Shown: positions 6,391 through 13,907 of the stretch, piece after piece
How positions within the stretch are numbered: position 1 is the stretch's first letter
Layout: the number at the start of each line of letters is the position of its first letter
Origin: Magnetospirillum sp.
GTDB lineage: Bacteria > Pseudomonadota > Alphaproteobacteria > Rhodospirillales > Magnetospirillaceae
NCBI GenBank assembly: GCA_016183945.1
Contig: JACPDP010000035.1
Coordinates: forward strand, 1 to 16,254
Direction: 5' to 3'
Length of the DNA stretch: 16,254 bases
Program-made: the position numbers and the translations under genes
The notes under the pieces: generated by a model
The model's input: only the letters and a program-made list of their open reading frames with translations
Database searches by the model: none
What the model was told of the DNA's origin: nothing

Positions 6391-7532
6391 TGCCAGAGTC
6401 GACCAACCCGCTGCCATTGGCCCAGGCCCTCATCCGTTGCGCCAGCGTAACGCCCGCGGATGCCGGGGCGATGGAGGTGCTGGCTAGGGCGCTGACCGGG
6501 CTCGGCTTCACCTGCCACCGGCTGGAGTCGGCAACCGGCGGGCCGACCATCCGCAACCTTTACGCCCGCCTGGGCGACCGGGCGCCCAATGTCTGCTTTG
6601 CCGGCCACACCGACGTGGTGCCGGCCGGCAAGGGCTGGTCGGTGGAGCCGTTTGCCGGCGACGTCATCGACGGCCGCCTCTATGGCCGCGGCGCCGCCGA
6701 CATGAAGGGCGGCATCGCCTGTTTCGTTGCGGCAGCGGCACGATTCCTGGCGGCGGGGCGGCCGCGGGGCTCCATCAGCCTGCTGATCACCGGCGACGAG
6801 GAAGGCCCGGCCATCGACGGCACCGTCACGGTGCTGGACTGGCTGGAGGCCCGGGGCGAGCGGCTCGACGTCTGCCTGGTGGGCGAGCCGACCAATCCCG
6901 GCGCGCTGGGCGACGGCATCAAGATCGGCCGGCGCGGCTCGCTCAATGCCAGGCTCACCGTGCTCGGCAGCCAGGGCCACGCCGCCTATCCCCACCTCGC
7001 CGACAACCCCATCCCGCGCCTGCTGGAGATGCTGAAGCGCCTGACCGAGGCGCCGCTGGATCACGGCTCCGCCCATTTCCAGGCCTCGACCCTGGCCCTG
7101 ACCACCGTCGACGTCGGCAACCCGGCCACCAACGTCATTCCGGCCGAGGCACGCGCCGGCTTCAACATCCGCTTCAACGACCTGCATTCCGGCGCCTCCT
7201 TGAGCGACTGGATCCGAAGCACCTGCGACGGCGTCGGTGGGCGGTACGAATTGGCGATCGAGATTTCCGGCGAGTCGTTCATCACCGAGCCCGGGCCGCT
7301 GTCCGAGGCGGTGGCGGCGGCGGTCGAGGCGGAAACCGGCCGGGTGCCCGAACTCAACACCGCCGGCGGCACTTCGGACGCCCGCTTCATCCGCCGCGCC
7401 TGCCCGGTGGTCGAGTTCGGCCTGGTGGGGCGGACCATGCACAAGGCCGACGAGAACGTGGCGGTGGCCGACCTCGAAACGCTGACCGGCATCTACCTCC
7501 GGGTGCTGGAGACTCTGGTGGGGCGAGCATGA
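6390..7532 (+). CDS. dapE: Succinyl-diaminopimelate desuccinylase
   Basis: A 380-aa M20-family dinuclear zinc hydrolase that releases succinate from N-succinyl-LL-diaminopimelate, two steps after DapD. Metal and catalytic residues are visible: H73 and D75 (AGHTDVVP), D104 ([10 protein letters not shown]), E137 (catalytic base) and E138 (GDEEGP), E166 (GEPT) and H351 (TMHKADE). The dimerisation (lid) domain covers about 176-290 ([27 protein letters not shown]). GGTSDARF precedes the last metal ligand. Length is normal. The start ATG overlaps the dapD stop, and the stop overlaps the next gene's start in ATGA, implying translational coupling along the operon. Confidence 0.96.
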   Translation: MPESTNPLPLAQALIRCASVTPADAGAMEVLARALTGLGFTCHRLESATGGPTIRNLYARLGDRAPNVCFAGHTDVVPAGKGWSVEPFAGDVIDGRLYGRGAADMKGGIACFVAAAARFLAAGRPRGSISLLITGDEEGPAIDGTVTVLDWLEARGERLDVCLVGEPTNPGALGDGIKIGRRGSLNARLTVLGSQGHAAYPHLADNPIPRLLEMLKRLTEAPLDHGSAHFQASTLALTTVDVGNPATNVIPAEARAGFNIRFNDLHSGASLSDWIRSTCDGVGGRYELAIEISGESFITEPGPLSEAVAAAVEAETGRVPELNTAGGTSDARFIRRACPVVEFGLVGRTMHKADENVAVADLETLTGIYLRVLETLVGRA

Positions 7533-8083
7533 TCGCTCTGGCCGAGGTCGGCCGCGGAGTCTACGGCGCCTGGCGGCTGGCGCGGCGCGATCCCGGCGGG
7601 TTGGCCTGGATCGACGCCAGCGAGCGCGGCTTCTGGCGCTCCTTCTGGGCCGCCGCCCTGGTGGCACCCGCCTATTTCGCCCTGGGAGCCCTGGACGGCG
7701 ACTATCACGGCGCGGTGATGCGGCCGCTGCTGGTGCAGGCCATCGCCTATGTCATCGGCTGGGTGGCATTCCCGCTGGCCATGATCCATATCTGCGAGGG
7801 TTTGAATCGCGGCGAGGCCTATTTCCGCTACATGACGGCCTATAACTGGTCGGCGGTGGTGCAGATGGCCGTCTACCTGCCGGCGGCGGTGATCACCCAT
7901 CTCGCTCCCGACAGCGGCTTGGCCTTGCTGGGTATGGCAATCACCCTGCTGCTGCTGTTTTATCAGGTCTATATCGCCCACATCGCCCTGGCGGTGCCGC
8001 CGCTCACCGCCGCCGGCGTGGTGGTGTTCGACATGCTGCTGGGCGGCATGGTGCAGATGACCGCGGAACGACTGATGACGTAG
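7529..8083 (+). CDS. Polytopic membrane protein of unknown function, coupled to dapE
   Basis: A 184-aa protein, mostly hydrophobic. Predicted transmembrane segments lie around residues 37-56, 67-88, 107-126, 130-153 and 158-176, so there are four or five helices. The amphipathic N-terminus ([22 protein letters not shown]) is probably cytoplasmic. I recognise no catalytic or transporter signature; a Yip1-like fold is conceivable but not demonstrated. The ATG lies within the dapE stop (ATGA), so it should be translated with dapE. The creatininase-family gene begins 9 nt after its stop. A role in lysine/peptidoglycan precursor metabolism is only a guess from position. Confidence 0.85.
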   Translation: MIALAEVGRGVYGAWRLARRDPGGLAWIDASERGFWRSFWAAALVAPAYFALGALDGDYHGAVMRPLLVQAIAYVIGWVAFPLAMIHICEGLNRGEAYFRYMTAYNWSAVVQMAVYLPAAVITHLAPDSGLALLGMAITLLLLFYQVYIAHIALAVPPLTAAGVVVFDMLLGGMVQMTAERLMT

Positions 8084-8092
8084 GAGCCTTCA

Positions 8093-8824
8093 ATGCGCCT
8101 CCAACTCGCCACCTGGCCCGAGGTCGAGGCCTATCTCGCCCACCGCCGCACCGTCATCCTGCCCATCGGCTCCACCGAACAGCACGGCCCCACCGGCCTG
8201 ATCGGCACCGATGCGCTGTGCGCCGAGGCGGTGGCCTGGGGCGTCGGCGAGCGGCTGGGCGTGCTGGTGGGACCCACCCTGCCGGTGGGCATGGCGCAGC
8301 ACCACATGGCCTTTCCCGGCAGCATGACGGTCAAGCCCTCGACGCTGATCGCCCTGCTCTCCGACTGCCTGCTGTCGCTGGTCCGGCATGGTTTCGACAC
8401 CGTAATGGTAATCAACGGCCATGGCGGCAACACGCCGTCCATCCAGGCGGCCTTTTCCGAGACGCATATGGCGTTGGGGGCCGCGTCGACGTTGCGGTGC
8501 CGTCTGGTCAACTGGTGGGAAGCCCCCGAGGTCGGCCGGCTGTCGGACGAGCTGTACGGCGAGGCGGTGGGTTCGCACGCCACCCCGCCCGAGGTGGCGC
8601 TGACCTGGGCGCTCCACCCCGACCGCGAGGATCATCGCGCCCTCGACCCGGCGGTGGCGCCCTCCGGCAGTTTCCACGGGGCCGCCGATTTCCGCGCCCG
8701 CTTCCCCGACGGCCGCATCGGGTCCAACCCCTCGCTGGCGACGCCCGAGGCCGGCCGGCGGCTGCTGGCGGTGGCGGTGGATGAAATTGCCGGGATGGCG
8801 GAGGGGTTCTTCGCGGCCAGCTAG
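8093..8824 (+). CDS. Creatininase-family metal-dependent amidohydrolase
   Basis: A 243-aa protein of the creatininase/MftE-like family of metal-dependent amide hydrolases. Visible ligands are E29 and H31 in GSTEQHGPTG, D40 in IGTDAL, H110 in INGHGGN and a downstream E123. MAQHHMAFPGSMTV (68-80) and GSHATPPEVALT are further family hallmarks. True creatinine hydrolysis cannot be inferred, since the family includes several amide substrates. TAGGAG lies about 7 nt before the ATG, 9 nt after the previous gene, so it ends the plus-strand run. Its stop converges on the small HTH gene, sharing CTAG (8821-8824). Confidence 0.9.
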   Translation: MRLQLATWPEVEAYLAHRRTVILPIGSTEQHGPTGLIGTDALCAEAVAWGVGERLGVLVGPTLPVGMAQHHMAFPGSMTVKPSTLIALLSDCLLSLVRHGFDTVMVINGHGGNTPSIQAAFSETHMALGAASTLRCRLVNWWEAPEVGRLSDELYGEAVGSHATPPEVALTWALHPDREDHRALDPAVAPSGSFHGAADFRARFPDGRIGSNPSLATPEAGRRLLAVAVDEIAGMAEGFFAAS

Positions 8825-9066
8825 TTGGCGTGATTGTTGCCGCCGCGCGCCCGTTGCAGCAGGACGGTGCGATGGTCCTCGGGCAGGGCCTCGATCAGGC
8901 GCAGCAGCGCCGCCACGCCGGTCGGCACCCGTGAGCGCCCATCGGCCCACCGCCAGATCGTGGTGGCGGCGGGAGGCTGCTCGCCGAGTTCGGCGAGAAG
9001 GCGGGCGAGAGCCGCTTGGGACAGACTCAGTCGCCTCAGCAACTCGATGAAATCCTGGGTCTTCAT
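8821..9066 (-). CDS. Small helix-turn-helix protein
   Basis: An 81-aa protein beginning MKTQDFIELLRRLSLSQAAL. The segment LSLSQAALARLLAEL...ATTIWRWADGRSRVP (about residues 13-48) reads as an HTH of the Cro/XRE kind with an insertion before the recognition helix. The tail is helical (GVAALLRLIEALPEDHRTVLLQRA). ATG 9066 is preferred, although no strong RBS is seen; ATG at 9096 adds 10 residues and the frame stays open to 9165. It lies downstream of xerD in the same direction, with a 119-bp gap that contains a near-perfect 17-bp palindrome. Target unknown. Confidence 0.7.
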   Translation of the reverse strand: MKTQDFIELLRRLSLSQAALARLLAELGEQPPAATTIWRWADGRSRVPTGVAALLRLIEALPEDHRTVLLQRARGGNNHAN

Positions 9067-9132
9067 ACCGACCGGCTCAGCCTTGAGACACGTCATCCCG
9101 CAAGGATGGTCCCTGTTGCCGGCTAAGGAAGT

Positions 9133-9149
9133 CAACAGATCATTTGTTG
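9133..9149. promoter_or_regulatory. Operator-like 17-bp palindrome upstream of the small HTH gene
   Basis: CAACAGAT-C-ATTTGTTG: 7 of 8 base pairs are symmetric around a central C. On the minus strand it overlaps TTGACT (9135-9130), a good -35 hexamer facing the HTH gene, but no clear -10 follows. It lies 67-83 nt before the ATG at 9066. Autoregulation by the HTH protein is plausible. Confidence 0.35.
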
Positions 9150-9185
9150 CAGACCAAAACACCATTCACCTTGCATAATTCTCGC

Positions 9186-10109
9186 CTAGCCCATTCCTTT
9201 CTTGCCCGGTGCCGACTGGGCCAACGGGTGGTGCCGCTGCACCAGGCGGGTCCGTTGCTCGTCGAGGACGTGGGTATAGATCTCGGTCGTCGCAATGTCG
9301 GCATGGCCCAGCATCTGCTGCACGCTGCGCAAGTCGGCGCCGTGCGCCAGCAGGTGGCTGGCGAAGGAATGGCGCAGCACATGCGGCGACACCCGGCAGG
9401 GCTCGATGCCGGCCGCCAGCGTCACCCGCTCCAGCATCTTGGCGAAGCCGTCGCGGGTGAGGTGGCCGCTGCGGCCATGCGAGGGAAACGCCCAGCGCGA
9501 CGGCTGTTTCTTGGGCAACAGCGCGTCGCGCAGCGCCCGCCACGCCTTGAGCGCCTGCCGGGCCGGCTCGCCCAGCGGCACCATGCGTTCCTTGGACCCC
9601 TTGCCGCGCACCACCAGCACCGCCGGATCGCGCGCCACCGCCGACATCGGCAGCGACACCAGCTCGGAAACCCGCAGGCCGGTGGCGTAGAGCAGTTCGA
9701 GCAAGGCCGTCATCAGGGTGGCGGCGGGCTGATCGAGGCCGCGGGCGGCGGTCAGCAGCGCCTCGACCTCGGCCTCGTGCAGGTATTTGGGCAGCGGCCG
9801 GCCCGGCCGGGGCGAGTCGAGGGTGCTGCTGGGATCGTCGGGCCGTGCTCCCTCGGCGAAGAGGAAGCGGTAGAACTGGCGCAGGCAGGACAGGCGGCGG
9901 GCCTGGGTGCGCGCCGCCATGCCGGCTGCCGCCAACTGCGCCAGATAGGCGCGCAGATCCTCGACTTCGGCGTGATCGAGGCCGCGGCCGCGGCGGGCGA
10001 GGAAGTCCCGCAGGTCGTCGAGGTCGCGGCGGTAGGCATCCAGCGTGTTGGCGGCGGCGCCACGCTCGGCCGCCATCATTTCGAGGAAGGCCTCGGCGCG
10101 GCGGCTCAC
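9186..10109 (-). CDS. xerD: Site-specific tyrosine recombinase XerD
   Basis: A 307-aa tyrosine recombinase that, with XerC, resolves chromosome dimers at dif. The N-terminal SAM-like core-binding domain covers about 3-90 (FLEMMAAERGAAANTLDAYRRDL). The catalytic domain shows R146 (ATGLRVSEL), K170 (RGKGSKER), H243 and R246 (SPHVLRHSFASHLL), H269 (LGHADIATTEIYTH) and nucleophile Y278. All catalytic residues are present at XerD spacing. The start is GTG at 10109, immediately after the TAG of the upstream gene with no gap, so translation is probably coupled. XerD rather than XerC is assigned on overall similarity. A housekeeping role is favoured over a mobile-element integrase because the gene sits in a stable operon. 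Confidence 0.93.
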   Translation of the reverse strand: MSRRAEAFLEMMAAERGAAANTLDAYRRDLDDLRDFLARRGRGLDHAEVEDLRAYLAQLAAAGMAARTQARRLSCLRQFYRFLFAEGARPDDPSSTLDSPRPGRPLPKYLHEAEVEALLTAARGLDQPAATLMTALLELLYATGLRVSELVSLPMSAVARDPAVLVVRGKGSKERMVPLGEPARQALKAWRALRDALLPKKQPSRWAFPSHGRSGHLTRDGFAKMLERVTLAAGIEPCRVSPHVLRHSFASHLLAHGADLRSVQQMLGHADIATTEIYTHVLDEQRTRLVQRHHPLAQSAPGKKGMG

Positions 10110-11921
10110 CTAGACCCCGTTGGCCAGGGCCGCTTCCACCGCCAGCGCCCGGGCCTCCTTGTCGAGGCCGAGCAGGCGCAGGGCCGCGACCGCCCGCAGG
10201 ATGGTATCGGGATCGGCCTTGTCGAGCCCGGTGTCGCCCAGCGACACCAGGGTTAGCAGCACCGTCTCGCCCAGGTGCAGGCCATCCGTCGCGACCCGCA
10301 GCATGGCCTTCAGGGCCGGGCGGGGCTGAGGACCGCCGGGCGCCGAGAGGGTCGCGGGCAGCGTGGCCAGCCACTCGGCCGCCGGGATAGGCTCGCCCAC
10401 CGCCGCCAGCAGGCCCAGCCCCAGTACGGCGCGGCGTTCGGCCTGATCGGCGGGCAGGCTGCGCGCCTCGCGCCAGGCAGCGATCGCCGCCGCCGCCGGC
10501 CTGTCCTCCTCGGCATTGAGGCGGGCCAGCGGCCACAGCGCTGCCGCCTCTTTGGCGGTCTCGCTGTTGGCCCGCGCCGCCGCCAGCCAGCGCAACGCCG
10601 CCTCCGGTTGCCCGGCGGCATAGAGCGCGCGCGCGGCCACCGGGGTGAAGCCGGCCGGAGCGGTCTCGATCGCCCAGTCGGCCAACAGGGGGGCGTAGAG
10701 GCGGGCCGTCGCGGCAAAACCGCCGCGCTCGGTGGCGAGCTTGAGGGCGCGGCCGACGATCTCGGCCTTGGCCGCCGGCTGCGTTTCCTGCTGGGCGGCG
10801 CGGTAAAGCAGGGCGCGGGCCTTGGTCCCCTTGTCGGTGGCGGCCTGGGCCAGCGGCGCCTGCAGCTCGGCCGGGGTGAAGGTGACGGCGGCATAGGCCT
10901 GACGCAGCGTCTCGGTGTCGAGCGCGCCGATCGCCTCGGCCTTCTCGGCGGCGGTCAGCCGGGCCTCGGGCGGTGCGTTGGGGGCGGCGGCGACGGCACG
11001 CAGCACCGCCGGCTGGGTGGTCTCCGCGGCGGTGGCGGGCAGCGGCAGCTTGGCCGCCCGGAAGGCGGCGAAGTGGAGCGGCGTCGAGGCGACCAGCTTG
11101 TCGGTGCGGCCGGGCGGCAGGCCGCCCATCACTTCGGCGGCGGCGATGAAGGCGTGGTCGGCGTCCTTTCGGTCCCGCATCAAATCGAGGGCAAGGTTGC
11201 CCTCCAGGGTGCGGCCGGCGGCCATGTGGCAGAACACCTGCGCCTTGGCCAGGGCGGGATCGGAACCGCCAGCCTGGGCGGCCGCCAGCGCGGCACAGGC
11301 GGCTTGCGTCTCACCGGCCAGCAGCAGGGAGTCGAGCTTGAGGCGCGACAGCGCCGGGGTCATGACGGCGGTGGGGGCCACCGTGAGCAGGGCGGTGAGG
11401 CCTTCGAGATCGCCCATGGCCATCAGCGCCTCGGCGCGCAGCTGCAGCAGCGACGGCTGGCCGGGACTTTGATCCTGCCTGTCATCCGGCGGCAGCGCCG
11501 CCGCGGTGAGCAGCAGGCGGCGGGACAGGTTGCGCAGGGCGCGCGACGGAACGGCCGCCGGCAAATGCGGCAGAAAACGACGCACCGTCACGGCGGCGGT
11601 GCCGTCCCACATCTCGACGCCGAAGCCGCCCTGCTTGTCGTCCAACACACCGATGGTGTTGGGGTCGGGCGCCGTCAGCTCCTGCACCTCGACGCCCGAC
11701 ACCGCCCGCCCGTTGCCCTTGGGCTTGGCAGAGACGGGGGACGGCGGCTGCGGCGCATCGGGCAGCACCCCGGGGGCCGCCCGCTCGATGGTGACCTCCG
11801 ACGCCTCGCCGGGAGGCGGCTCGACGGTTCCGGCGAAGGCGGGGCCAACGGTCAGCGCTGCCGCAAGCAGCCCGCTTCCCAGCAGCGTGAAAGCCAGCCG
11901 GTCAGTGCGGCAGTTTCTCAT
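10110..11921 (-). CDS. Exported helical-repeat protein of unknown function upstream of xerD
   Basis: A 603-aa protein with a clear signal peptide (MRNCRTDRLAFTLLGSGLLAAALTVGPAFA, cleavage after residue 30). A Pro-rich segment follows, then a long Ala/Leu-rich stretch of short helices resembling TPR/Sel1-like or ARM-like repeats without strict consensus; for example GDLEGLTALLTVAP, AGETQAACAALAAAQ and AGQPEAALRWLAAARANSETA. A periplasmic scaffolding role would fit but is inference. ATG 11921 is chosen for the signal peptide; the frame is open to 12032 but those codons encode low-complexity Ser/Pro/Arg. The start lies within the last 20 nt of the 46-aa gene, and the stop abuts xerD. Confidence 0.85.
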   Translation of the reverse strand: MRNCRTDRLAFTLLGSGLLAAALTVGPAFAGTVEPPPGEASEVTIERAAPGVLPDAPQPPSPVSAKPKGNGRAVSGVEVQELTAPDPNTIGVLDDKQGGFGVEMWDGTAAVTVRRFLPHLPAAVPSRALRNLSRRLLLTAAALPPDDRQDQSPGQPSLLQLRAEALMAMGDLEGLTALLTVAPTAVMTPALSRLKLDSLLLAGETQAACAALAAAQAGGSDPALAKAQVFCHMAAGRTLEGNLALDLMRDRKDADHAFIAAAEVMGGLPPGRTDKLVASTPLHFAAFRAAKLPLPATAAETTQPAVLRAVAAAPNAPPEARLTAAEKAEAIGALDTETLRQAYAAVTFTPAELQAPLAQAATDKGTKARALLYRAAQQETQPAAKAEIVGRALKLATERGGFAATARLYAPLLADWAIETAPAGFTPVAARALYAAGQPEAALRWLAAARANSETAKEAAALWPLARLNAEEDRPAAAAIAAWREARSLPADQAERRAVLGLGLLAAVGEPIPAAEWLATLPATLSAPGGPQPRPALKAMLRVATDGLHLGETVLLTLVSLGDTGLDKADPDTILRAVAALRLLGLDKEARALAVEAALANGV

Positions 11922-12042
11922 CCGGAATGACCTTTTCGATGCGCGCCGAGGGCGCGGGGATGTCCCAAGTGGCGAGGAAGGCCGCGCCGCCGGCGATGAC
12001 GGCGATGACGACGACGATGAAGATGCCGGCAAGCTTGCTCAT
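11902..12042 (-). CDS. 46-aa single-pass membrane peptide
   Basis: The peptide has an N-terminal transmembrane helix (MSKLAGIFIVVVIAVIAGGAAFLATW) followed by a short polar tail, DIPAPSARIEKVIPDEKLPH. I recall a similar DIPAP...VEKVIP tail in small alphaproteobacterial proteins encoded at comparable positions, but cannot verify it here. The frame extends upstream to 12153, but ATG 12042 gives the compact membrane peptide. TATAAG on the minus strand (12063-12058) may be a -10 box. Its 3' end overlaps the start of the exported 603-aa protein by 20 nt, which suggests coupled expression and possibly a shared envelope role. Function unknown. Confidence 0.75.
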   Translation of the reverse strand: MSKLAGIFIVVVIAVIAGGAAFLATWDIPAPSARIEKVIPDEKLPH

Positions 12043-12071
12043 GGTTGAACGGAGACCCTTATATGGACTGC

Positions 12072-12101
12072 TGGACACACCCGGGGCGGGACGGCTAAAA
12101 G
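12072..12101 (+). promoter_or_regulatory. Possible sigma-70-like promoter for aroK-aroB-corC
   Basis: TGGACA (12072-12077), 18-bp spacer, TAAAAG (12096-12101), in the 180-bp divergent spacer between the 46-aa gene and aroK. The -35 is 5/6 and the -10 is 4/6. The leader would be about 115 nt. Confidence 0.3.
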
Positions 12102-12222
12102 CGGCAGAGGATGGCCGATCGGAAGCCGTCTGTGGAGAGTAAGAACCGACCATGGCGAATCTGGGGCAGTGTATCGGCGGCGCCGCCGGCGATCAACGTC
12201 GCAGGGCAAGGTTCGGCGCGCC

Positions 12223-12792
12223 ATGACCAAGGAGCTTGCCGCCCTGGCCACCAGGCTGCGTCCGCTGCTCGACCGTACGGTGGTCCTGGTCGGACTGATG
12301 GGGGCCGGCAAATCCTGTGTCGGCCGCCGCCTGGCCGCCCGGCTGGAACTCGCCTTCGTCGATGCCGACGTCGAATTCGAGGCCGCCGCCGGCTGCACCA
12401 TCAGCGACTATTTCGCCCGCTTCGGCGAGCCGGCCTTCCGCGACGGCGAGCGCAAGGTCATCGCCCGCCTGCTGGCCGGTCCGCCGGTGATTCTGGCCAC
12501 CGGCGGCGGCGCCTTCTGCGATCCCGAGACCCGCGCCCGCATCAAGCGGGATGGCCTGTCGGTTTGGATCGGCGCCCCCCTCGACCTGCTGGTCAAACGC
12601 ACCGCCGGGCGCGATCACCGGCCGCTGCTGAAGCAGGGCGACCCGCGCCGGATCCTGGCCGAGCTGATCGACAAGCGCTATCCCCTCTATGCCGAGGCCG
12701 ACATCACCGTGCAGTCCACCGACGACCTCCCCGAGGTGACCGTGGCGGCGGTGATGGAGAGCCTGATCGCCCATCTGGAGCCCCGTTCATGA
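12223..12792 (+). CDS. aroK: Shikimate kinase
   Basis: A 189-aa P-loop kinase that phosphorylates shikimate at the 3-OH using ATP, in chorismate synthesis. Walker A is GLMGAGKS (24-31). The shikimate-binding DADVEFE contains D47 and D49. FRDGERKVI (72-80) and the Walker B-like ATGGGAF (92-98) follow, and the lid arginine is R133 in RPLLKQGDPR. ATG 12223 is chosen because the upstream open codons (from 12169) encode an arginine string unlike the family; AAGG at 12208-12211 is a somewhat distant RBS. The TGA overlaps the aroB ATG in ATGA, giving the aroK-aroB coupling typical of proteobacteria. Confidence 0.96.
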   Translation: MTKELAALATRLRPLLDRTVVLVGLMGAGKSCVGRRLAARLELAFVDADVEFEAAAGCTISDYFARFGEPAFRDGERKVIARLLAGPPVILATGGGAFCDPETRARIKRDGLSVWIGAPLDLLVKRTAGRDHRPLLKQGDPRRILAELIDKRYPLYAEADITVQSTDDLPEVTVAAVMESLIAHLEPRS

Positions 12793-13907
12793 CCAGCTTC
12801 GAGCAGCTCACCGTCGATCTCGCCGAGCGCAGCTACGACATCCGCATCGGCCCCGGCCTGCTGGACGGTGCCGGTGCCGCCATGGCGCCGCTGATGCGCG
12901 GCCGCCGCGCCTTCGTGGTCACCGACGACGTCGTGGCGCCGCTCTACCTGCCCCGGCTGCGGGCCAGCCTGGCGGCCACCGGCATCGAGGCGGTGGATAC
13001 GGTGATGCCGGCCGGCGAGGGGACCAAGGATTTCTCCCATCTCGAAGCCCTGCTCGATGCCATGCTGGCCGCCCGCGCCGAACGCGGCGCCATGGTGGTG
13101 GCCCTGGGCGGCGGCGTCATCGGCGACCTCACCGGCTTCGCCGCGGCGGTGCTGCTGCGCGGCGTCGACTTCGTGCAGATCCCCACCACGCTGCTGGCCC
13201 AGGTGGACAGCTCGGTGGGGGGAAAGACCGGCATCAACACCCGCCTGGGCAAGAACCTGGTGGGCGCCTTCCATCAACCCCGGCTGGTCCTCGCCGACAC
13301 CGCCGTGCTCGACACCCTGCCGCGACGCCAGGTGCTGGCCGGCTATGCCGAGGTGGTGAAATACGGCGTCATCGACGACGAGCCTTTCTTTTCGTGGCTG
13401 GAGCAACACGGAGCGGCGGTGGTCGGGGGCGACGAGGCGGCGCGGCGCCGGGCGGTGGCGGTGAGCTGCCGCGCCAAGGCCCGCATCGTCGCCGCCGACG
13501 AGCGCGAGGGCGGCGTGCGCGCCCTGCTGAACCTCGGCCATACCTTCGGCCATGCCCTGGAGGCGGAAACCGGCTTCTCCGACGAGATGCTGCACGGCGA
13601 GGCGGTGGCGCTCGGCATGGTGATGGCGCTCGACCTTTCCGCCCGCCTCGGCCTCGCCCCCCAGGCCGACGCCGAACGGCTGGTGCGCCATCTCGACCGG
13701 GTCGGGCTGCCCACCCGGTTGCCGGGCAACCGCGCCTGGGACCCTGGCCGGCTGCTGCACCACATGGCGGGCGACAAGAAGGTCAGGGACGGCAAGGTGA
13801 CCTTCGTGCTGGCGCGCGGCCTCGGGCAGAGCTTCCTCACCCGCGAGGTGCCGGCCGAGGCGGTGGCGGCCATGCTGCGGGACTACGCCGGGGGATCGGG
13901 GGAATGA
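12789..13907 (+). CDS. aroB: 3-dehydroquinate synthase
   Basis: A 372-aa NAD-dependent, metal-dependent enzyme that cyclises DAHP to 3-dehydroquinate, the second shikimate pathway step. NAD and substrate motifs are VVALGGGVIGDLTGFAAA (103-120), IPTTLLAQVDSSVGGKTGIN (131-150) and GKNLVGAFHQP. Zn ligands are E188 (AEVVKYG), H251 (NLGHTFGHALE) and H269 (LHGEAV). Length is normal. It is coupled by ATGA overlaps to aroK upstream and to the CorC/HlyC-type gene downstream. Confidence 0.97.
   Translation: MTSFEQLTVDLAERSYDIRIGPGLLDGAGAAMAPLMRGRRAFVVTDDVVAPLYLPRLRASLAATGIEAVDTVMPAGEGTKDFSHLEALLDAMLAARAERGAMVVALGGGVIGDLTGFAAAVLLRGVDFVQIPTTLLAQVDSSVGGKTGINTRLGKNLVGAFHQPRLVLADTAVLDTLPRRQVLAGYAEVVKYGVIDDEPFFSWLEQHGAAVVGGDEAARRRAVAVSCRAKARIVAADEREGGVRALLNLGHTFGHALEAETGFSDEMLHGEAVALGMVMALDLSARLGLAPQADAERLVRHLDRVGLPTRLPGNRAWDPGRLLHHMAGDKKVRDGKVTFVLARGLGQSFLTREVPAEAVAAMLRDYAGGSGE

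Noticed and set aside
6312..7667. 451-codon minus-strand frame opposite dapE
   Set aside because: dapE on the plus strand has all metal ligands; the complement shows no domain.
10275..11930. 551-codon plus-strand frame opposite the exported repeat protein
   Set aside because: Gly/Arg-rich low-complexity translation typical of a GC-rich complement; the minus-strand frame has a signal peptide and operon overlaps.
12175..12188. 14-bp perfect GC palindrome CGGCGGCGCCGCCG before aroK
   Set aside because: Pure GC alternation is expected by chance in such GC-rich DNA and leaves no room for a hairpin loop; no T-run or box motif nearby.
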